A stretch of 29,180 bases of DNA, from NCBI GenBank assembly GCA_010094045.1, contig ML986658.1, positions 172,763-201,942 of the forward strand, written 5' to 3'. This document shows positions 10,171 through 22,900 of the stretch, one piece after another (the stretch's first letter is position 1; each line of letters starts with the position of its first letter). The notes beneath the pieces were generated by a model. It was not told the DNA's origin, ran no database searches, and was given only the letters and a program-made list of their open reading frames with translations. Both the position numbers and the translations under genes were made by a program. Source of the DNA: Lojkania enalia. Its lineage: Eukaryota > Ascomycota > Dothideomycetes > Pleosporales.

Positions 10171-11480
10171 ATAAATATATCTTCTACCTCTTTTAGCCTA
10201 ACAGCCGGCTTAGCCGGGCGTATAAAAACCCTAATATCTAGTAATAGGTAAGATACTAACCTTAGAGCTAGTAAGAGACTTATTTAGCTAGAAGAGTAGA
10301 CTAGAGTAAATATTTATTAAATATCTAAAGAATTATAGAGTTATAATACTATCTAGTACTCTCTAGCCTAGAATAGTATAGAGTAGAACGCGGATACTAA
10401 AGACTTAGAAAGACTATAATAATAGATATAAGATAAATAAAATTAAAAGGATCTTAAATAGCTATAGAAGATAAAGTAATAATATAAAGTAGATAATATC
10501 TCTACAATTAATTTAGCTATTATTATATTAGAGGGAATATAGCTACCGTAAACTACTTCTATTTAAGCTAACCTTCCTCGCCCTAAACCTTTTTATACAT
10601 ATAAGAAGAAGGATTATATAAACTATAACTAATAGGTTTAAAACTATAAAAAGTATTTTATCTAGTTGCTAGTAGACTTTTAAATAGAAAGGTAGAAAGT
10701 TATTTTTACTTCTAGATATATTTTAGAGTCTTTAAAAACTTTATAAGAGATATATAAAACTATAGAACGTTAAAAGAATATATACTAGATTTCTATATAG
10801 GATATCCTAAAAGTAAAGATACTAAGTATATTAGAAACTCTATTAGAATAAAAGTAAGAAGCTTTTAATACCTTAAAAAAGTATAGATAAAAGACAGGCT
10901 AGTCTCTAACTAACTTATTAAACTATATAAGACTTCTATAAAAAGAAGTTAAAGAGATAAATAAAGACTATATAGTAAATAAGTTTATCTTAACCTTATC
11001 TAAACTAATAAGGAGAGATTTAAATCTCCTCCTAAAACTACAGTTTTAAATACTACTAGAGGTAGAAGAATATATAAATATAGTTTTTAGGTATTACTAA
11101 AAGCTTTATAAGAGGTAAGAGGAGCGTAATATAGGTAATTATAAGAGGCGAGGGTTCGATACTTTAGGAGAGAGTAATAGTACTCTAAAGAAGGCTAGAA
11201 AGAGCTAGAAACCCCTAAAGAGGTTTAGAAAAGGTAATATCTATTTAGAGCGGCCTCCTATTATATATTAGATATATAGAGAGGAGGGTTATAAGTCTTC
11301 TAACTATTCTTAAAAGAAAGAGAAGTCTAAAAGAACTCCTAAATAGAAGTTAGAAAAAGGTAAGAATTAGAAGGATTAAACTCCTTTCTTCTAACCTATA
11401 TTAAACTTTCTAGAGAGAGTAAGAAGCTAGAGAAATTATATAAATTACTTTTTCGAACTTTTATAAAGTTGTTTATAGTT
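10171..11480 (+). pseudogene. Element B Gag with CCHC knuckle
   Basis: One long frame with many TAA/TAG codons starts at 10171 (ATA for former ATG; NISSTSFS) and runs to the end of Gag. The N-terminal 100 residues are hydrophilic and Gln/Glu/Lys-rich. The middle shows the capsid-like pattern of Ty3/gypsy Gag (ILESLKTL, FNTLKKYRQKTGQSL). Near the end a CX2CX4HX4C zinc knuckle occupies 11266-11307; its Cys and His codons are Tyr now (unmutated it would read like CQICREEGHKSSNC). Basic residues follow. Pol is in a different frame, which may reflect programmed frameshifting or an indel. Confidence 0.88.
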
Positions 11481-11489
11481 AAGATAGTA

Positions 11490-14400
11490 GTAGAAGGTTT
11501 AGCTAAGAATAATTATTTAATTAACCTAAGTGCGTAACTAAATTTCTTTAATACTATACTTATAAAGTAGTATAGCCTAAAGATCGATCTACTATTAAAG
11601 TTAATAGTAGAAGTTATAAATAGCTCTAAAATCCTAATATATAGAACTACTATTATAAAGGTTACTATTAGGGATTTATATAATAAGGTTTAAGTCTATA
11701 AAGTACTATTTATAATATTAGACCTTAAAGGGTATAAGGTTTACCTTAGAATACCCTAGATATAGAATTATAATCCGAAATTAAACTTTCTTAGTAAAAG
11801 GATATTCTTTAGAGGGGTAAAGGCTATAAGCTTACTCCAGTTCTATAAGATAGTATTAGAGGATATAGAAGAGTTCGCGAAGACTATTATAGGTAATAAA
11901 ACGGACATCTATATATACCTAGTTAATTTAGTAGCTATAGTAGATAAAATTAACGTTAAAACGGGCTAATTACAGTTAGAGTATATTAATTTTAAGAATG
12001 TATTTAATAAAAAGTAATCTTTAATACTTATAAAGTATAGGCTTTAAGATTTAGCTATAAACCTACTAGAAGAAACTAGTCCTCTATATTAACCGCTATA
12101 TAATTTATCTTCGGTTAAGCTTTAGTATCTCTAGAAGTATCTAGATAAGTACTTATAATATAGATAGATTAAAAAATCCCGATTACCTATTAGCGTACTA
12201 ATCTTCTTTATAAAGAAGAAGAATAGTAGTTTAAAGCTTTATATAGATTATAGAGGCTTAAATAAGATTACTATATATAATTAGTACTCTCTTCCCCTAA
12301 TTTTAGAGTTGCTAGAGTATCTAGCGTAAGCTAAGTACTATACTAAGTTTAATATTAGAGAAGCTTACTATAGAATTAGGATAAAGAAAGGAGATAAATA
12401 GAAAACTATATTTTATACTAGATATAGTTCTTTTAAGTATACTATTATACTATTTAGCCTAATAAATATACCAGTCTAATTTTAAGCGTATATTAACTAG
12501 ACGCTTACTAGCCTTATTAATATAATATATATTATATACTTAGATAATATCTTAATCTTTTCTAATATAGAAGAGAAATATATTAAATATATTAAGGAAG
12601 TACTTTAGAGATTATACGAGGCTAAACTCTTTATAAAATTTAATAAGTATAACTTCTATACTAGAGAAATAAACTACTTAGAGTTTATTATTTATTCTAA
12701 AAGGATTAAATTTAACTACTCTCAGTTAAAAACTATCTAGAATTAGCTAGTTTTATAAACTATATAAGATATATAGATCTTTATTAGATTTATAAACTAC
12801 TACTATAGGTTTATTATAAGATTCTTAAAGATTGCCTTACCTTTAATAAGATTAACCTAAAAGGGGCTAAAAGCTACTAAAAAAGACTATATCTAGAGAA
12901 AAGAAGAAAGTTAAGAGTTAGATATTAGTTAGAAAGGACTAGAGGTCTTTTAATAGTTAAAAGAAGCTTTTTTAAACGTTTCTATCCTAGCTTATTATAA
13001 GCTAACTCGGCCTATAAAGGTTAAGGTTAATACTTCTAGGAGTACTATTTTAGGAATTCTTAACTAGTTTATAGAAGAGTAAGTAGGTAAGATAATATAG
13101 TAACCTATTAATTTCTTTTTAAAGAAGTTTAGCGTAATAGAGTATAACTATAATATATATAACTAGGAACTACTTATAATAGTAGAAAGCTTAAAGTACT
13201 AGTATTAGTACCTATAAGGAGTTATATTCGACCTTTATATAGACTATAATAACCTCTATTAGTTTATAGAAATAAAGACTTTAATCTATTAATATATATA
13301 ATTATATCTTAAGCTTACTAAATACAATTATAATCTTATCTACTAATCTAGTAAACTTAACCTAGCTAATAGACTATCACATCAACTAAACTATATAAAG
13401 GAAGTATAAGTACTTTTAAAGAAGTTTAATATAAGATATATTAAACCTATACGTGCTAAGATTAGCTTAAAAAAGGTAGAAAAAACTAATTTAGACTAGA
13501 ATAATAGTATTAAGATTCTTAGAGTTTTAGTAGTAGTAACCCGCGCACAGACTATTTAGAAAGATTTTTCTCCTATCTAAGAAGTAGAAGAAACCCCTTT
13601 CTTAGACTAAAAATACTATAACAGTCTAGAGTAGGCTAAAAAAGGTAATAAAGAAAAGATAGAGCTAATAACGTTTTAAGAGAAGTAAAACGCCCTTAAT
13701 TAGGTATATAACTACCCTATAGCAGGTTATAGAGGATAGATAAAAATATATAAGAGAGTATTATATTAATTTTAGTAAAAAGGTATAAGAGATAATATTA
13801 AAGCCTACTATTAGGATTATTTAAGGTATAGAAGGGTAAAAGCTCCTAGGTATAAGTTTTATAGTCTATTACAACTATTACCTATATTAAATAGACTATA
13901 AAAGTAAATTATATTTAATTTTATTATAGAATTTCTTCTAAATTTATTTCTTAGTTAAGTATATAATTTAATTATAGTTATTATCGACTAGTTAACTAAA
14001 ATAGCCTATTATATCCCTACTATCTCTATCTAGATTATAGAAGACCTAATATAAGTCTAGATACGTAATATTATCTAACTATATAGTATTTTAGAGTTAA
14101 TAATATTTAACTATAGTATTCTAATAAAGTTAAAATCTTAAGAGACCTTTTACTATTATTTAGTATTTTAGTAAGGTCTTAGTTTAGTCTATTACCTAGA
14201 GACTAATAGGCTAATAGAAAGATAAAACTAGACGCTTAAGTAGTATTTATATTATTTCTACTATTTAGAGTAAGATAATTAGGTAGTTTAGCTGTTTATA
14301 GTAGAGTTTATATATAATAATAGCGCTTATATAACTACTACTATCTTATCTTTTCGCGCTTACTATAGTATAGATTCCTAAGGATCTAATTAACTAGGCG

Positions 14401-15030
14401 AGCTTTTAGGAGAGGAAGAAGCTTCTTTAATAAGAGGTATAGCAGCTAAAGTACTAGTATTATAAAATAAATATAAAGTAAAGATTAGTACTATAGTAGC
14501 TTATTAAAAAAAATACGTAGATAAGAAGAGAATATATTTATCTCTAGTAGTAGGAGATAAGGTACTAGTATTAAATTAATATATTAAGTTAACCTATCTT
14601 AAAAAGAAATTAGATTAGAAGTATTTTAGACCTAGTATAGTAATAAAGGTTATAATACCTATAACCTACTAGATTAACCTTTTAAAGTTAGATAGTATCT
14701 ATCTAATATTTTATATATTTTTACTAGAGCTATATAACTTAAAAGAGCCTATTTAGAGTCTAGATAACCTAATATAAGATATTTACGTTAATTTAGAGAT
14801 AATATATATAAAATTAATTATATTATTAAGTAAAAGTAAAACTCTATTAAAGTATAAGAATACTTAATTAAATAGAAAAACTATCTAGACTCTAAGAATA
14901 GTTAGAAGCTAGGAGTAAATATTAGTACTAATACTCTATAAGTATTCTAGAAAAAGAAGGGTATTAAACTAAAGAGATTAAGTAAATCTATTAAAGACTA
15001 TAAACGCTCTTTAAAAAAGAAGAAGAATAG
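11490..15030 (+). pseudogene. Element B Pol (protease, RT, RNase H, integrase)
   Basis: One frame carries most domains. Protease region about 11490-11830, with the C-terminal pattern YKVYLRIP (family VxLGMPW). RT at about 12080-12720: LYNLSS, PISVLIFFIKKK, LYVDYRGLNKIT, FNIREAYYRIRI. The active site YxDD at 12537-12548 reads YLDN, so the second Asp is lost. RNase H region about 13000-13300 (KVNTSRSTILG, INFFLKKFS), where the first Asp is Asn. Integrase: an H2C2 region at about 13715-13830 with its Cys/His codons now Tyr. The first catalytic Asp is Asn (13917-13919), the second is Asn in the FNYS context near 14110, and the Glu remains in YLETN. No chromodomain is visible. The C-terminal end is approximate. 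Confidence 0.9.
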
Positions 15031-16758
15031 CTAAATTATTTTAAAATATAATCTTTATATAAACTTTCTAGTTAATATAGTTATCTTTATCTAGTTTTTC
15101 TTAAATTAATGTTTTTTATAGGTATTTAATAGTACTATTACTAGACTAAAGTTATATAAATAAGGTTTAAAAATAAGTACCTATAAAGTTAGCTTTATAT
15201 ATTAATATAGGTTCTTTAGTAATTATAAGAAGTGGTAATTCCTACTATTAATACTAGAAGGACTATATTATAGTATATTATAGACTAGAATAGTATTTAG
15301 GAGGCGGAAATATTATATTATTCTAAATAAGGCGCTAATCTAGGCTATAAAATATTTAACTAGAGTATTATATCTATAGAAATACTAGAGAACCTATTAA
15401 TATCCGAAAAAACTACTATCTACTAATATTTATACCTTACTACAACCTTTTCCCCTACTATAACTTAGTTAAGCCTTTTTAATAGGGTAAATAGGCTAAA
15501 AGTATTAGTATAGAATAATACGGTATAATATAGTCTAGATTATCTTATAGAGGACTTTATTTTCTTTACTTTAGTATATTTATTATTATCTATATTAAGA
15601 AGATTCTCTTTAACTTTATACTTACGCACTATACTAATTTTAGTATAGTCTTAGCTAGTAAGTTTAATTCTAGATAAGGTCTTTCTATTCTTACTATTAT
15701 AAGTAAATAGAAAGTTAGAATCTTTCTTATTAAGTCTAGATATTACTATTAGTATTAGAATATATAAGAAAGAGCTAAAATATATATCTAAGTCTATTTA
15801 ACTACTATTTAAGTAGTATTTTAGACCCTTTAGGCTAGTTAGATCTTATTACTACTAATATAGGTAGTAATAAGAGCTTTAATAGCTTAATCGACCTTTA
15901 TAATATACTCTAGTATAAATAAGTCTAGTTATAGATATATTAGCTATAAGAAGGTTAAAGTACGCTATATTAGCCTAGAATATACTTTAAAATAATCCTT
16001 ATTATTCTTTTTAAGGTAGTAGAGATAAATATTATATTAAATACCTTTATAGAGATATTCTACTATAAGTAGGTCTAAAGAAGTAAATTTACAGTTACTA
16101 TCTACTTTATATAGCTTATTATAAGCTAGATACCTTAGATAGTAGAGATAGCGGATAGTATAGAGCTTTTTACTCTTAGCCTTCTTAATACGGTACTTCT
16201 AGACTAGAGTAAGTATTATATTACGCGCTATAGACCTGTTAGGCGTAAATTAGCTATTTATAGACTAGAAAGGCGCTAAGAAGGGCGTAAGAGAGGTATA
16301 TATAGAGGAGCGTAGCGAGAATAGAAAAATAGGCGGCGGGCGGTACGGGCAGCGAGTATACGTGTCTACTAGCCCTTATTAACTACAAAGTACTCTATTA
16401 TATCCTATATAGAGCTATAATAACTATACTAAATACGTAGCTAAAGACTAAGAGAATTATATTTACTAAAGTAGTTAAGGAAGTATAAGAATTAAAGAAG
16501 TAGAATAGGTAGGGGAGTAGCGTTTTTATAATTAGTATTTACTCTACTAGCGCCGTTTACTTATACCGCTCTAGGTAGCAAGTAATAAAGATTCTCTAAG
16601 GGTTAACGTTACTAAGTAAAGGTAAAAGTAGTAGTAATAATATACTACTTAACCTAAAAGGAACTTAAGATTATATAATAGTACCTATCTTAGAGTAGCT
16701 CTACTAGTCTATTCTAGCGATATTTGTCCTCTATAAGCTATTATAATAATAGCCTTTT
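15031..16758. other. Long 3' region of element B, content unknown
   Basis: About 1.7 kb between integrase and 3' LTR, much more than a typical Ty3/gypsy 3' UTR. On the minus strand from about 16210 down to 15300 a frame can be followed with stops mostly explainable as former Gln/Trp codons (for example YLRYLAYNKLYKV, TSLDLLIVEYLYKGI), which suggests an antisense gene or a captured gene. A plus-strand frame over the same stretch is nearly as open, so I cannot decide the strand. I recognise no domain. A patch at about 16270-16370 is clearly richer in G and C and in CpG than its surroundings. The word TATAGTATATTATAGACTA at 15269-15287 also occurs in the hAT left inverted repeat. Confidence 0.45.
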
Positions 16759-16772
16759 AAGAAGAGAAATAA
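16759..16772 (+). other. Polypurine tract of element B
   Basis: AAGAAGAGAAATAA directly before the 3' LTR, where the plus-strand primer of LTR elements normally lies. Confidence 0.7.
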
Positions 16773-16985
16773 TATAATATCTTATAGCTTTAAGTTATAG
16801 GTTAATAATATAGAGTTACTTAATCTAGGGTTAAAATAGCTAAATTATACCTTATAGAGATAGTAGTAATTCGTCTCTCTTTTATTAGTTATTTCTTTTC
16901 TAAGAGAACTAAATATATAAATATTTTAGCTCTACTACTCTATCTATTATTACTATATTATAATCTATTATACTAGCCTATTATA
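16773..16985 (+). repeat. Element B 3' LTR
   Basis: 213 bp, the partner of 9908-10120. It keeps the same length and differs mainly by C/T and G/A changes, with the left copy somewhat less mutated. Confidence 0.93.
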
Positions 16986-16990
16986 ATTAC
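16986..16990. repeat. Target-site duplication of element B, right copy
   Basis: ATTAC, identical to 9903-9907. Confidence 0.9.
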
Positions 16991-18540
16991 TTTATATCTA
17001 TTAAGGTCGGGGTATTATAAATAAAATATAGTCTAGTATATTCTTATTATAGTAATTAAGATATTTAAAGAATTGTTAGCGATAGGTTTCCCTATACTAA
17101 AGGTTCTAAATCTTATCCTATAGTTATAGTTAGAAGCTAATATAATAAATAGTTATAATAAAAATATCTTATATATTATAAGCTTTTAAGATAGATTTAA
17201 GATTATTATATAGTTAAATAAGTAACTATACTTTATATCTATTTTTAAGTAGTATTTACTTAATTTAGATCGACCCTTCTCTACTACAGCTCTTACTACT
17301 ATTAGCTAATCTAAGTTACTCTCTATATCTTTAGCTAGATCTCTATTTATATTATCTAGGAAATTAAAGAGCCTATTATATATTTACTAAATATACTGGA
17401 TCTAAAACTTTATATTCTTACTAAATACTTTAATTATCCTTTTAAAATTGTTAAGTAGGTCTATAATTAGTATTAGATAGTACTATTTAATAGTAGATAG
17501 TCGAAGTTATTAAAGATTATAGAAATCTACCTTAGTATTCTTATTATTACTAGATCTCTAAGCAGGAATCTTTAAATTAATTTTATATTAAAGCTAGTTA
17601 TTAATATATTATTTAAAGCCTACTACTCAGTTATATATATTAAATATCGAATTCTATTAAGTTGGAATATCTTTTATTATAGATAACTAGTATTTAGGTA
17701 GTAGAGAGCCTTATAAAGTAATAAAACGCTTATAATACTATAGTAATTAATCGATTACTTTATAAATAGCTCGAATCTAACTAGAAATTAGTATATAATA
17801 ACTATAATAACTAACTATAATAAAAAACTATACTTTATAAAGAGAATTTAAAATAGAAATTTATATCTAAATCTTATTTATATTATATTACTATAAAGTT
17901 CTTCTATCTCTTATTTCTTTAGAGGGTATAAGCTTAAGATAGTAAATAATTTCCTAAATAATAAGATTAATAATATAAGTAAAGTATAGAATTATATTCT
18001 TCTTATAGTCTTATTTAATACTATCTTTGTATAGTTTCTCTTATATTATATATATAAATATACTATTATTAGCAGTATTATTATAGATAGCTGCTAGTAA
18101 TTATCGTTATATATTTATATTTAATAGAATATATAGTACTTCTATTACTATAGAAGTACTAGTATAGTTTCCTTAAATAGGGATAAAATTAAGTAGTTTC
18201 TTATAGAACTCCTAGTCCTAATTAATATAGTACCCTTTTACTATAAGGAAACTAAAGTAGTTTTTTATAGACTAGATATTAAATATAATTAATATCTTTA
18301 TGCTTTAGCTAAGGTTATATAAAAAAGAGGACTAAGCTACTATAATCTTATACTTAAATAGCTCTATAAAACTAAATCGGCTAATTAATATAGTATCTAG
18401 TTAAAAGAACTAAACAAATTATTAAAAAGATAGGTAATCTACTATTTAGAAAGACTAGTTATTATTAATAATAATATAGAGTAGTTTATACTTAAAAGTA
18501 CTAGTAGAGTATAGTAGTATAATTAGATCTTTATTATTAG

Positions 18541-18545
18541 AAAGC
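18541..18545. repeat. Target-site duplication of element D, left copy (diverged)
   Basis: AAAGC, against GAGGC at 24716-24720. Both differences are G-to-A, as RIP would produce on one copy after insertion. Confidence 0.7.
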
Positions 18546-18820
18546 TATTATAGTAATACCGCGATACCTCTGCACCTATACTACCCTTACTATAATACTT
18601 AAACTAGCTGCTAGTAATAGCTATTAACTACTAGCTAGAATATAACCGACTTATCTTAACTATAATAGAGGAAGGTTTTACTAACCTAGCTAGCCTATAT
18701 AGTAGTATAGACCTACCTTTTATAAAAACCTATATAATATAAATATTTCTATATAGTATATAGTAATAGAGTTAACTATTTAAAGTACGATTAACTAACT
18801 ATATATAAGCGTCCGTAATA
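18546..18820 (+). repeat. Element D 5' LTR with 28-bp deletion
   Basis: Matches 24413-24715 except that 28 bp are missing after the ATATTTCTAT block (near 18748-18756), where the other LTRs carry an AT-rich block around TATTTTAATATTTATATATA. The start TATTATAGTAATAC and the end GTCCGTAATA correspond to the family ends. Confidence 0.9.
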
Positions 18821-18861
18821 TTATATTACATTATCTACTATTATATACTATAAATAAGAAT

Positions 18862-19960
18862 ATACTTATTAATATACTTAAAGAAATTTAGAGTAAGCTA
18901 GACTCTTTATAGTAGAAGAATAAGATACTAGTAGAGGCCTTAATAACCTAAGAGAACTACTATAAGTTAGATCTTAAAGTAATATAAAGGGAATTTAGTA
19001 GCTACTAAACAGCTACTCTTCTACTAGCTACTAGTATATTAATAGTAATAGAACTATTACCCGCTTTTAGCCTAATTTAGCCTACAATTCTAACTTCTAA
19101 ATAGATATCTATATTAACTTCTAATCCGCTTAAAACTATATATAACCTATATTTCTATTTTAACTATTTACTTAACTCTCTAATATTTTCTAGTAAATAC
19201 TTAAAGCTTTTATACTTTATTAGAAAGCTCTACTATAAACTAGAAGGAAATACTAACTAATACTTAACTAAATATACCTACCTTCTATATACCTATTTTT
19301 ACCTAGAATAAGACTTAGCAATATTAGTTAACCTATTAATAGACAAGAGTATTGACTCTATAGATAGCTTAGTTACCTTTTTAGAATCTACCTATAGTAA
19401 CTAGAATAAGAAGACTATAGTATAGAGTAAGCTAGAAATTTTAAAGTAAGGCTAAAGTAGGTTTTCTACTTACTTTACTAAATTCTAACGCCTGATTATA
19501 GATACTAAACTAAATAAGACCGGACAAATTATATATCTCTAATATTCTCTTTTTAATAAGCTCTACTATACTATAATTAGTATTATAATATCTAGTACCC
19601 TAAATAACTATATTAATCTAATTTCCCTATATAATACTAACCTATATTACCTATCTAGTAACTATTATAAATAACCGAAGTATTATACTATTTATTAAAA
19701 GAACCTAAATACTATAAAACTTAATACTTCTAGTTATACGCCTATAAGCTCTAATAAATAAGAAAGGTACTACTATAAAGAACGCTGTTATAAATATAGT
19801 AGTAAGGAATATATTTTACTAGAATATAGCGCCCCTCTACTATTAATCTATTAAAGGTTTTAGAGCTCTACTATACCCTATAGGTTCTACTCTTAATCCT
19901 CTAACTAATCCTCTAACTAATTATTAATATACTTATTATTTTATAAATAAGGCCGTTATT
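18862..19960 (+). pseudogene. Element D Gag with CCHC knuckle
   Basis: The frame starts at 18862 with ATA (former ATG), 41 bases after the 5' LTR: ILINILKEI, then KLDSL and a coiled-coil-like Gln/Glu-rich stretch. The capsid-like middle contains YLKLLYFI, NLLIDKSIDSIDSL and FSTYFTKF. The zinc knuckle CX2CX4HX4C is at 19786-19827; the first Cys survives (TGT) while the other Cys and the His are Tyr. The frame continues some 40 codons through a Ser/Gln-rich tail. The start is supported by the same position in element A. Confidence 0.87.
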
Positions 19961-22900
19961 TTTACTCTTAAATATAGCTAGTCTTATAGATTAGAATATT
20001 ACTAAAAGGTTTATTTTAGAAGTAAGTTACTTCTTAAAATTATACCTATACTAAATTTCTATATACTTATAAAACTAGCTTCTATAGAAATAGTTATAAA
20101 ACTATTAAATTCTAGTTTCTTTCTTAATTTATTAAGACCTAGTCTAGTAAGATATTAATATTCTTATTAATATTAAGGCTACTAGTTATAGCTATATCTA
20201 TAGAGACCTTATATATACCCTAAAACTCTAAAAGATATAACTTCTATATAATTTATACCCGACCGGTTTTAATAGAAAAGTCCTCTATAGAAGAACTATC
20301 TTCTATTTAATTACTCTAACCTTCTAATATCTAAACTATTTAGAGATAATATATCTCTATATAACTATACTAGAAAAATACTAGTTAATTCTAGAATAGC
20401 TATAGATATATAAGTATTATATAAACCTAGACTATAAAAATAAATAGCTAGTCTTTACTACTAGCTAATATCTAACTTAATATTTATAATCTACTAGTAC
20501 TACTATCTATTAATAGGCTACCTAAATAGTTATTAAAGACTATAAACTACTTAAATCTAATATAAAAGGAGATCCTAAAGTAACTAATTTACAACTCTTA
20601 TATAGCTTAAAGCCTAGATAGTACCGTTTAAAGTTCTACCTATTAAGCTATACTTAATATAATTACTAGTAGCTTAAAATACTATACTAGTTAAAAGAAC
20701 TTAAAACTAAAACCAACCTAACCTTAAATAAAGATTATAGCTAAAAGAACCTATTTAAACCTAAATATCTAAAGTTTATACTATAGCTAGATATATATTA
20801 TATAGATGCTATACTACTAGTCTAACTCTTCTAGTAATTTAACTATAAAATCTTTACTATATTAATAGCTAATATTAATAAGACTCTAGCCTTTAAGGTA
20901 TATACTAACTCTATTACTAAAGTACTTAAAGAATATTATAATCTATTATCTATCTTCTTATATAAAAATATAGATAAACTACCTAAATAATAACTATATA
21001 ATTATAAGATTAAACTAGAGAATAATAAATAAACTAGCTTTAGTCTATTCTATAAAATGTCCTAAAATAAGTTAAAGGTACTAAAAAAGTACCTTAATAA
21101 AAACTTGTTTAAAAAATTTATTAGAGTAAACTTATTACTAGTAGTTATATTTATAATCTTTATAAAGAAACCTAAAGATAGTTTCTAATTCTATATAAAC
21201 TATAGAGCCCTAAATACTATTACTATTAAGAACTAATACCTAATTCTACTAATCTAAGAAATATTAACCTAACTTAGTAAGATTAAATACTATATAAAAC
21301 TTAATATTATTACTATATTTAATAAGCTAAAAATTATTAAAAGAAATAAATAGAAGACTATCTTTTATATATACTACGGGCTGTTTAAATATTTAGTAAT
21401 ACCCTTTAACCTAGCTAATACTCTAAGTATATTCTAGTACTTTATAAATAATATATTAAGATTATATCTTAATATATTCTATACTACCTATATTAATAAT
21501 ATTCTAATATTTAGTAAGAATCTAAAGGATTATAAGTAGTATATCTAGCTAGTTCTTAAAGCCTTAAGAATAAATAGTCTACAACTTAATATAGATAAGT
21601 ATAAGTTTTACTAGTTAGAAGTAACCTATCTAAAGTATATAATTACTATAGAAGGGATCTATATAGATTTAAAGAAGGTAGAGACAATTGTTAACTAGAA
21701 ATATTCTAAGAATATAAAAGATATTCGAGCCTTTATAGGCTTCGCGAACTTCTACTAACAATTTATTAGCAACTTCTTATAGAAAGTCTTTCCTTTAATA
21801 GCCTTAACTAAGAAGAATACTCGATTTAACTAGAACGATAGCTGTTAATATTCCTTTAACTACCTAAAGGATACCTTTATCTCTATACTAATTTTCTAAT
21901 ACTTCGACCCTAGACTACTAATAGTAGTAGAAGCTAATATATCTAACTTTATAATAGCTAGTATACTATCTTAGAGAGGCGCTAATAGTAAACTAAAATC
22001 TATTATCTACTTCTCTAAGTATATAAACCCTACTAAAAGCAACTATAAAATATATAATAAGGAACTACTCGTGATTATCTAATATTTTAAGTAATAGAGG
22101 CCTAAATTAGAAGGTATAGTATTTCTTATAGAAGTATTAAGCAATTATAAGAACTTATAGTACTTTATAATAGTAAAGTAGCTAAACTACTAATAGGCCT
22201 ATTAGTTAGAATATCTATTAAGGTTTAACTTTAGTATTATATACTAATCTAGAAAACTTAGAGAGAAGTTTAATACCTTAACTTAAAAGTTATAAGACGA
22301 GTCTATATAAGAAGAGGCCTGTAGAGGTTATTAATAGATATTACTTCGTCCTAAACTATTCTAATAGATAGAAATAAGCTAATTAATTATAGAGATTATC
22401 GACGAAGAATACTCGAATAATAATCTAATCTAAAATACCCTAAAGCTACTAAAAGAAAGAGCCTATTAATTTAAACTTCTAACTCTAGCTAACTATAAAG
22501 AGTATAATAACTAACTATACTATTAAAATTAACTTATAGTACTAGACTATAATAAGTTAAAGCTTAAGCTACTATAAACTATTTATAACTTACTATCTAG
22601 TAGATACCTTAATTAAGAAAAGACTTTAAAACTACTCTAGCATAAGTACTATTAGTTAAAGATATTTAACTCGATATAATAATATATAGACTATTATTAT
22701 ATATACTAAAAAAGTAAAGCTTCTAAAAAGAAGTACTATATATTATTAAAACTATTATCTATACCTAAATAAAGGTTTTAAGATATTTCTATAAACTTTA
22801 TAATTAATCTATTAGAATTAGAAGGTTGTATAAATATTATAGTAGTAGTTAATAAGCTTAGTAAGTATAGATACCTAATATTATATATAAGAATCGAAGC

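Larger units (their letters stand above)
9908..16985 (+). mobile_element. Element B: Ty3/gypsy retrotransposon of a second family
   Basis: A 7078-bp element with 213-bp LTRs, a perfect 5-bp target duplication, and Gag and Pol on the plus strand, inserted in the hAT transposase gene. Its LTRs and protein sequences are unlike those of A, D and E. Order: LTR, Gag (10171-about 11480), Pol (about 11490-15030), a 1.7-kb 3' region of unknown content, a purine tract, LTR. I could not see a chromodomain after the integrase. Confidence 0.93.
16986..18545 (-). pseudogene. hAT transposase, central catalytic piece
   Basis: Middle of the hAT transposase on the minus strand. In sense order: FQIVDYLSFQ-like (family VExpeF), then SIKILIIFNI followed by a TAG (family DxW). 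Here the first catalytic Asp is Asn (18278-18280) and the Trp of that motif is a stop (18272-18274). Next come FYKKLLNFIPIQG (family LLDFvplxGsHTG) and LAAIYNNTANN (family TxDNAxNN), with the second Asp now Asn (18080-18082), then YFTYIINLII (family CxAHxINL). Further on are KGRSKLSKYYLK and FNYIIILNLSQKL (family KLxKYY, LdPsxKL). Both catalytic positions are in one frame, 198 bases apart. The ends are set by the insertions of D and B, and the frame continues across both when each is removed with one duplication. Confidence 0.9.

Noticed and set aside
14400..15030. A chromodomain at the end of element B Pol
   Set aside because: The C-terminal stretch lacks the YLVKW and WEP/NF patterns that are readable in A, D and E.
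16991..18545. A plus-strand protein-like frame over the hAT central piece
   Set aside because: It looked fairly open at first, but the minus strand gives ordered hAT motifs in one frame and continues in phase across both insertions.
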